From: Mesotaenium endlicherianum
Lineage: Eukaryota > Streptophyta > Zygnematophyceae > Zygnematales > Mesotaeniaceae
DNA length: 20,925 nucleotides
NCBI GenBank assembly: GCA_009602735.1
Contig: WELA01009900.1
Coordinates: forward strand, 325,704 to 346,628
Reading direction: 5' to 3'
Shown: piece after piece, positions 16,930 to 20,925 of the stretch
How positions within the stretch are numbered: the stretch's first letter is position 1
Layout of the letters: every line of letters begins with the position of its first letter
The notes under the pieces: model-generated
Told to the model about the DNA's origin: nothing
What the model saw: only the letters and a program-made list of their open reading frames with translations
Database searches by the model: none
Position numbers and translations under genes: made by a program

Positions 16930-18378
16930 AAATAAGTTCATTGTGCAACAAGGAAATTAGTTTTTGGACCACAATCTCCAATGTAATAAGGGGCCACATT
17001 TTAATTTACACATATGCTAATAAATATTCTGTTGTAAAAAATTTAGGTATAATATAGTGTCACAAAGATTGATGTTACAAGTTGTAACTTGCATGCCACC
17101 TCTTCAAGTTTGTCTGAAGAGTTCATTAATTTACCACTTGCTCGTCACTTCATGGAGGTTTACTCTAAGAGATTGCAATGTCGTTCACTTCATGCTACGC
17201 AATGCCAAATGTAGTTACATATGCTTTCTCATAAGGATTGGTAATACTTAGCAATGTACGGCGTTTACATCAACAACCTGAAAGAAGAAAAGGTGCAAGC
17301 TAAGAATCTTCTTAACATTGTATCTTAACATAATGAGTTTTTGTATATGCAGCTGTAAATCAAGTTTTTGATTTTGTAAGACAATACTTTTGTTGTACAA
17401 ATGTACTCTTATGCAATACTTTAATGCCATAAGATTTTTTCTATATGTAAGCATCATTGCATCACGTTCTGCATGCTCTTATACACTTGTGTCTTAGTGA
17501 TCTTCTTTGAGTGCATATTAAGTATGATAAAAGTACTCATTCAAGTCAAAGCCCATAATGCCCACACTATCTCCCAAAATTTTGCTTGAAGTTATGGTCA
17601 GTTTCATTGTGTCTAGTCACCACTATAAATTACTCTAAATATCATAGCTCTCACTGAGAAATCAAAAGATTGTAATATGTTTTTGACATCCACTTATTTG
17701 GGTACCATCCTTCGACTTAGTTGTTGCATGCGCTTTTCAAAGAGTGAGTACAAGGTCACTTGTAGTGTCTCACATTTTTAAGCCATGAATGTACTCAATT
17801 GTTACAATTCATAAACTTAGCCACTCCGAAGTTACTATCATGATAGATGTAGAGTATTAGATTGTACATTCATCTGCTCTTTTCACCCATTCCTTCACCA
17901 AAAGTCCAATTCATGAATTCATGTTTGCACTTTATTCTATTCTATTTGGATATCTTCATGATGTTTTCGTAAATTCTAAAACTGCTTCGAAAATGAATTC
18001 GAACGCAAAAAGATTCAGCATCTAACTTCCTTTCCCGAATATTTAGACCTGCAACGGCGACGACGGCCAAAAGCAAACGTGTCGGTCACAAGCGCTATGT
18101 TGAAACCAGGTTAGGTTATGTCAGCTGAAAGTGAAATAGGTGACGTGCACTCGATGCCACTCATTATGGACAGCGAAAAGGCACACCTGGAACTAGGAAA
18201 TTCTGGACCCAGGACTCCCTGTTAAGTTCTATTCTCGGAAGAGGTATTCGTACTCTCCTGCTCGAGCGCACATCAGGGGAAGAAAAGGCGCTCCTCAAGC
18301 GAAGGACCAGGTTGTTATTTATCCATATTTCTGTTAATTACCTTATCTTTTGGTGATGACTAGAAAGCTTCCCAGCAG

Positions 18379-18386
18379 TATAAAAT
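18379..18386 (+). promoter_or_regulatory. TATA box of the unidentified multi-exon gene
   Basis: TATAAAAT lies 115 bases upstream of the ATG at 18501. With transcription starting about 30 bases downstream, it would give a 5' untranslated leader of roughly 90 bases. The position and the canonical sequence both fit. Confidence 0.5.
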
Positions 18387-18500
18387 TAGCGTCATGTCCT
18401 ACCGCCTCGATCTTTCAAGAAAAATGAACTTTCTTCACGGAGTAGTATCTTAAGCAGAAGGAAAGAAACAAAGAAGCATGTCTTAGGGAGACCAAGAAAG

Positions 18501-18617
18501 ATGGCTGCGTCAGGAGGAACGGTGCAGATGAATTATTCACAGCTTTTTTCGTTTCAAGTAGGGGTGTACGATCCCCAGGCAGCGTCAAACTCGTCCCTGA
18601 GCTATTTTGGCATCAAG
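18501..18617 (+). CDS. Exon 1 of an unidentified multi-exon gene
   Basis: The ATG lies in a purine-rich plant-like context (AAGAAAGATGGCT). It is followed by 39 codons of ordinary composition, beginning MAASGGTVQMNYSQLFSFQV and ending YFGIK, then a consensus donor GTAAGT at 18618 in phase 0. There is no signal peptide or long hydrophobic stretch. I do not recognise the family. The TATA box upstream and the phase-compatible exons downstream make it a real gene start rather than a chance ORF. It is a separate gene from the transposons, and base composition rises in GC from here compared with the stretch before. Confidence 0.55.
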
Positions 18618-18888
18618 GTAAGTACTAACTATGGCATTTTCCTGATAGGTTACTCATAGATGGTTCTATCTTAACCAATATACGGTCAGCCTAGGAGCAG
18701 TACACATGCATGGGGGCTTCTTTCCCTTAGAGGATTACGCAATACTCCTTTATCTTCATCGTAGACTGACATACTACAGGGAAATCATTGACGAGAAATT
18801 TGAATGCCCAAAAACGTTCTGTTTCTAGAAATGAACGTGCAGACAATCGCACTGCAATTAGAGAGCATCTTTTTGCGCTTCGCTGCAG

Positions 18889-19215
18889 TCAGGAAAGTCG
18901 ACGCTCACTGGAAACCTGAGAGCGTTACACAGCACAGGAAAAACTCCATTGTTCTTCAGATACGCGGTTCTTAATGCTAAAAATCGCAAGGGCATTGCTG
19001 ACTTTGTCAGGGCCACAGCAGTAGTCATCCGCACTCACACAGTGGGAAACAATTCTCTCAGAATTAAAAATGTGTGCTACACAATGACGTCTCGCATAAA
19101 CTCTCCTCCTCAATGGTATGTTCCATTCCAGACCTCCGGGTGGAAGAGGGGCATCATGCAGATTGACTTCACACGCGCAACACTCTTCCTCCAAGACAAG
19201 GACGACGCCATCAGT
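18889..19215 (+). CDS. Candidate exon 2 of the same gene
   Basis: A pyrimidine-rich acceptor (TTTTTGCGCTTCGCTGCAG) ends at 18888. The frame is open for 109 codons to a possible donor GTGAGA at 19216, and phase 0 at both ends matches exon 1 and exon 3. The translation alternates hydrophobic and polar residues like a beta-rich domain, for example QWYVPFQTSGWKRGIMQIDF (about 19111-19170), and ends in LFLQDKDDAIS. It starts SGKSTLTGN, which resembles but does not complete a P-loop. An alternative donor GTATGT at 19116 would end the exon in phase 2. Family unknown. Confidence 0.38.
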
Positions 19216-19537
19216 GTGAGAGTGCCTAAACAGCTGGCCTTGTGGTCAATTTGTACTTTCTGCCCGTCATTTGCTGGTTTTGTTTGATGGCAAACGAACA
19301 AAAGCAAATATTAGAGTAGCCTTAGCTTGAAGTGGATGAATGTGGATTGCTGCACCACATCCAGTAAGCACCCGCAATACTTGATTGTTTTTCCTCAGTT
19401 TACTGCTAGATTTTTGAGGACTTGCACTGCATTTGGGTATGAGCTTAAGTCTACAATCTCTTGAATTCACCAACTAATTTTGCATTTATGTCCTGCCAAT
19501 GACGTGTATGTACATGCAACTGCCTGAACGTGAACAG

Positions 19538-19644
19538 TCTCAGCCTTTTGCCGCCTACACGGAGTACTCGGCTGCAGAGGAGGACAAGGACGACCTCCTG
19601 ATCACCATCTGCTTCAAGTATGCATATCATGATATGGTCCCGAT
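19538..19644 (+). CDS. Exon 3 of the same gene
   Basis: It reads SQPFAAYTEYSAAEEDKDDL and then LITICFKYAYHDMVP, ending in a consensus donor GTAAGT at 19645 in phase 2. The acceptor AACAG at 19537 gives phase 0, compatible with exon 1 or exon 2. The polypyrimidine tract in front of it is weak. GCTGCAG ending at 19577 is a possible alternative acceptor. The mixed acidic and hydrophobic composition looks like folded protein. No family is recognised. Confidence 0.48.
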
Positions 19645-19740
19645 GTAAGTGCCTACAGTGTTTCCCCGCCCCCTTGGCCCTCTTTGTTGTTTGAACTCAT
19701 CATCCCTCCTTCCTTTCTTTCTCCTGTGCCCCCTCTCTAG

Positions 19741-19795
19741 TTATTCAGCACCCCAAATTAAAAACAAGTCAAGAGAGTGTGTTGGGGTACTTACT
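19741..19795 (+). CDS. Candidate exon 4 of the same gene
   Basis: A very strong acceptor (a CT-rich tract ending CTCTCTAG) precedes 19741. One base completes the phase-2 codon left by exon 3, and the frame then reads YSAPQIKNKSRECVGVLT. The only phase-0 donor nearby is GTGGGC at 19796, which is weak, so the 3' border is uncertain. Without a splice the frame runs on into low-complexity Pro/Ser/Leu sequence encoded by the C-rich tract. Confidence 0.33.
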
Positions 19796-19837
19796 GTGGG
19801 CGACTCTTCCTCATCCCTATTATTCCTCACTCCACTG

Positions 19838-19918
19838 CCCGCCTCCCTCCCTCCCTCCCGCAGTCCCTCCATCCCCTCCCTTGCGGCTTGCCCCCCTTCC
19901 CCCCCTCTACCCCCCATT
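19838..19918 (-). repeat. C-rich tract; minus strand carries a G-quadruplex motif
   Basis: CCC-T-CCC-T-CCC-T-CCC at 19845-19859 is, on the minus strand, four GGG runs with single-base loops, the most stable class of G-quadruplex motif. More C-runs follow to 19914. It lies in a probable intron on the coding strand, so the transcript itself would be C-rich. Confidence 0.7.
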
Positions 19919-20170
19919 TAAGACCTCAATGCTCTAACAACCTGACCGTGAGCTAAGGCAAGCAAGAAGGCAACATCGATTCTCATATTCAATGTTCATA
20001 ATGGTACTACGAGCTCTATCCTCTTGGCCTTGCGCGAGAGGCGGGGGTGTTTNACTTGCTCCAGGTAAACACTCGATCTCACAAGCTGCGTGTATCCTAC
20101 GCGGTGGCTTGATCAATAGAAGAGTCAAGATCTCTGTCACGGGTTTTGACATTCAGGATCCGCTCACTTT

Positions 20171-20282
20171 GCTGGCTGCGCTTGCTTTGCTGGCCGCTTG
20201 CTTAGTTGCTGGCCGCTGATATCCTGGCCGCTTAATCGTCCGGCCGTTTGTACTTCTGTGTGCTTGTGTCCTGGCCGCTTGT
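20171..20282 (+). repeat. Degenerate short repeat TGGCCGCTT
   Basis: Copies or near copies of TGGCCGCTTG occur at about 20173, 20191, 20210, 20225, 20241 and 20272, spaced 15-31 bases. No exact tandem period exists. The palindromic GGCC core gives many weak stems. It is probably intronic. Confidence 0.5.
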
Positions 20283-20488
20283 TGTGCTTCTACGTTCTCT
20301 ATCCCACAGGAATTTCCTGCAGCGCCGAAGTAACTTCCAACCATACTCACATATCACACACATCACATTGCACAGACACGCTCCCCTCCTCGCTCCTCGC
20401 TAGTATGCGTGCGTGCATGCGTGCAAGCTTGCTTAACATTGTTCATACTGTCTGTACTGTGCCTTGCTGCTTCTTTTCCCTTCCCCAG

Positions 20489-20551
20489 TGCGTCCGTCAG
20501 AGGCTGTCGGCAGACCAGGCCGTGCAGACGGGGGCTGGTCTCAGCGGCACC
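20489..20551 (+). CDS. Exon 5 candidate of the same gene
   Basis: This 63-base exon is bounded by a strong pyrimidine tract with CCCCAG (ending 20488) and a consensus donor GTAAGT at 20552. In phase 0 it reads CVRQRLSADQAVQTGAGLSG and one more residue, a plausible helical segment. Its length is a multiple of three, so it could be skipped without changing the frame. It joins in phase with the candidate exon ending at 19795, but intermediate exons may have been missed, for example near the undetermined base at 20053. The gene appears to continue past the right edge. Confidence 0.45.
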
Positions 20552-20897
20552 GTAAGTGACACGTGTCAACCTGGGCCTCCACCATCAGCTGTCTTTTAAC
20601 TTCTGCATTGCCCCTGCAAAAAATCTCGCATCTCTCACTCTTCACTTTCTGCTTAGTTTTTTCATATGTTTGTGACAAGTGTCAACTTTCAAGAGCTCTG
20701 CAGAGTCCGCATGTGCCGTGGTCTACAGATTGCTCCTAGCAAAATGCTGGTGACTCAGGCGACGAGAGGCTGCGGTACCTTTCACTGTTCAGCACACTCG
20801 CGCATGCGGGTGCTAAATTGCTTTAGGGCCCAGGGACAGGATGTGCATTGACGAAATTTGAGTCTAAGCGTCTGGAAGTTAGACCCCTTGTGGAGGT
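20552..20897 (+). other. Probable intron and unresolved sequence
   Basis: It follows the donor at 20552. TTCAAGAGCTCTGCAG ending at 20703 is a possible acceptor, but the sequence after it does not give a convincing exon. Nothing else is recognised. Confidence 0.35.
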
Positions 20898-20925
20898 GGG
20901 GGATGAAGGGGGGATGGAGGGAGGG
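20898..20925 (+). other. G-quadruplex motif at the right edge
   Basis: GGGGG, GGGGGG, GGG and GGG are separated by loops of 5, 5 and 1 bases, which meets the usual four-run G-quadruplex rule on the plus strand. The motif may continue beyond the window. Confidence 0.6.

Larger units (their letters stand above)
14395..18370. other. Long AT-rich gene-poor stretch
   Basis: Visibly richer in A and T than the rest of the window. Open frames are short, the longest 111 codons on the minus strand (15460-15795) and 120 codons on the plus strand (16129-16491). Neither shows a family motif, and both could be chance or decayed exons. Small structures at 16663-16929 are listed separately. No tRNA, rRNA or transposon protein is recognised. 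Confidence 0.45.

Noticed and set aside
18889..18918. Possible Walker A (P-loop) at SGKST
   Set aside because: The joined sequence FGIK-SGKST lacks the required four residues between the first Gly and GK, and no Walker B follows.
20041..20160. Exon candidate after CTCCAG at 20064 (VNTRSHKLRVSYA)
   Set aside because: It begins with GTAAAC directly after the AG, meets a stop soon after in that frame, does not fit the phase left by the exon ending 19644, and sits next to an undetermined base at 20053.
1..20925. CRISPR arrays, prokaryotic operons, rRNA genes
   Set aside because: No regularly spaced identical repeats, no Shine-Dalgarno-led gene strings and no rRNA-like conserved blocks were seen. 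Introns and element types are eukaryotic.

Overview
The window looks like nuclear DNA of a eukaryote, most likely a non-flowering member of the green lineage (a green or charophyte alga, a bryophyte or similar). Three things point there. First, spliceosomal introns with GT..AG borders interrupt short coding exons. Second, a small two-exon gene encodes a plant-type cytochrome c oxidase subunit 5C-like protein. Third, the transposon load includes a tyrosine-recombinase (DIRS-type) retrotransposon and a LINE with a restriction-enzyme-like endonuclease, element types not expected in flowering plants. The lineage is an inference; no species can be named from the sequence alone. No prokaryotic operons, CRISPR arrays or rRNA genes are seen.

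Layout. Positions 1-3600 hold no convincing gene, only a purine-rich tract and a cluster of CACGTG motifs. Positions 3610-5045 are the decayed 3' part of a LINE: RT-distal region, CCHC-type zinc knuckle, restriction-like endonuclease and basic C-terminal tail, with several frameshifts. Positions 5369-5663 are the COX5C-like gene. Positions 6540-6690 form a block of short perfect hairpins. Positions about 6720-12000 are a DIRS-like element (Gag-like protein with zinc knuckle, reverse transcriptase, RNase H, tyrosine recombinase). It is broken by indels, nonsense codons and loss of catalytic residues. A 921-bp insertion (9118-10038) with TG..CA ends splits its RNase H region. That insertion resembles a solo LTR, but it carries a tRNA-like segment with A and B boxes and at least three strong hairpins.

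Positions 12630-13270 are a GC-rich block with perfect hairpins and four CACGTG motifs. Pyrimidine-rich and CA-rich simple repeats follow (13988-14394). Then comes a long AT-rich gene-poor stretch (14400-18370) with small direct and inverted repeats. From 18379 a TATA box, a good ATG context and at least three phase-compatible exons mark the start of an unidentified multi-exon gene that probably runs off the right edge. Its introns contain C-rich/G-quadruplex-prone DNA.

The two transposons are dead or dying and do not work together with the two host genes. The most unusual material is the insertion at 9118-10038. A second point worth testing is that the in-frame stops of the late DIRS coding region are TAG/TAA at glutamine-like positions, while the other two recognisable coding ends in the window are TGA.
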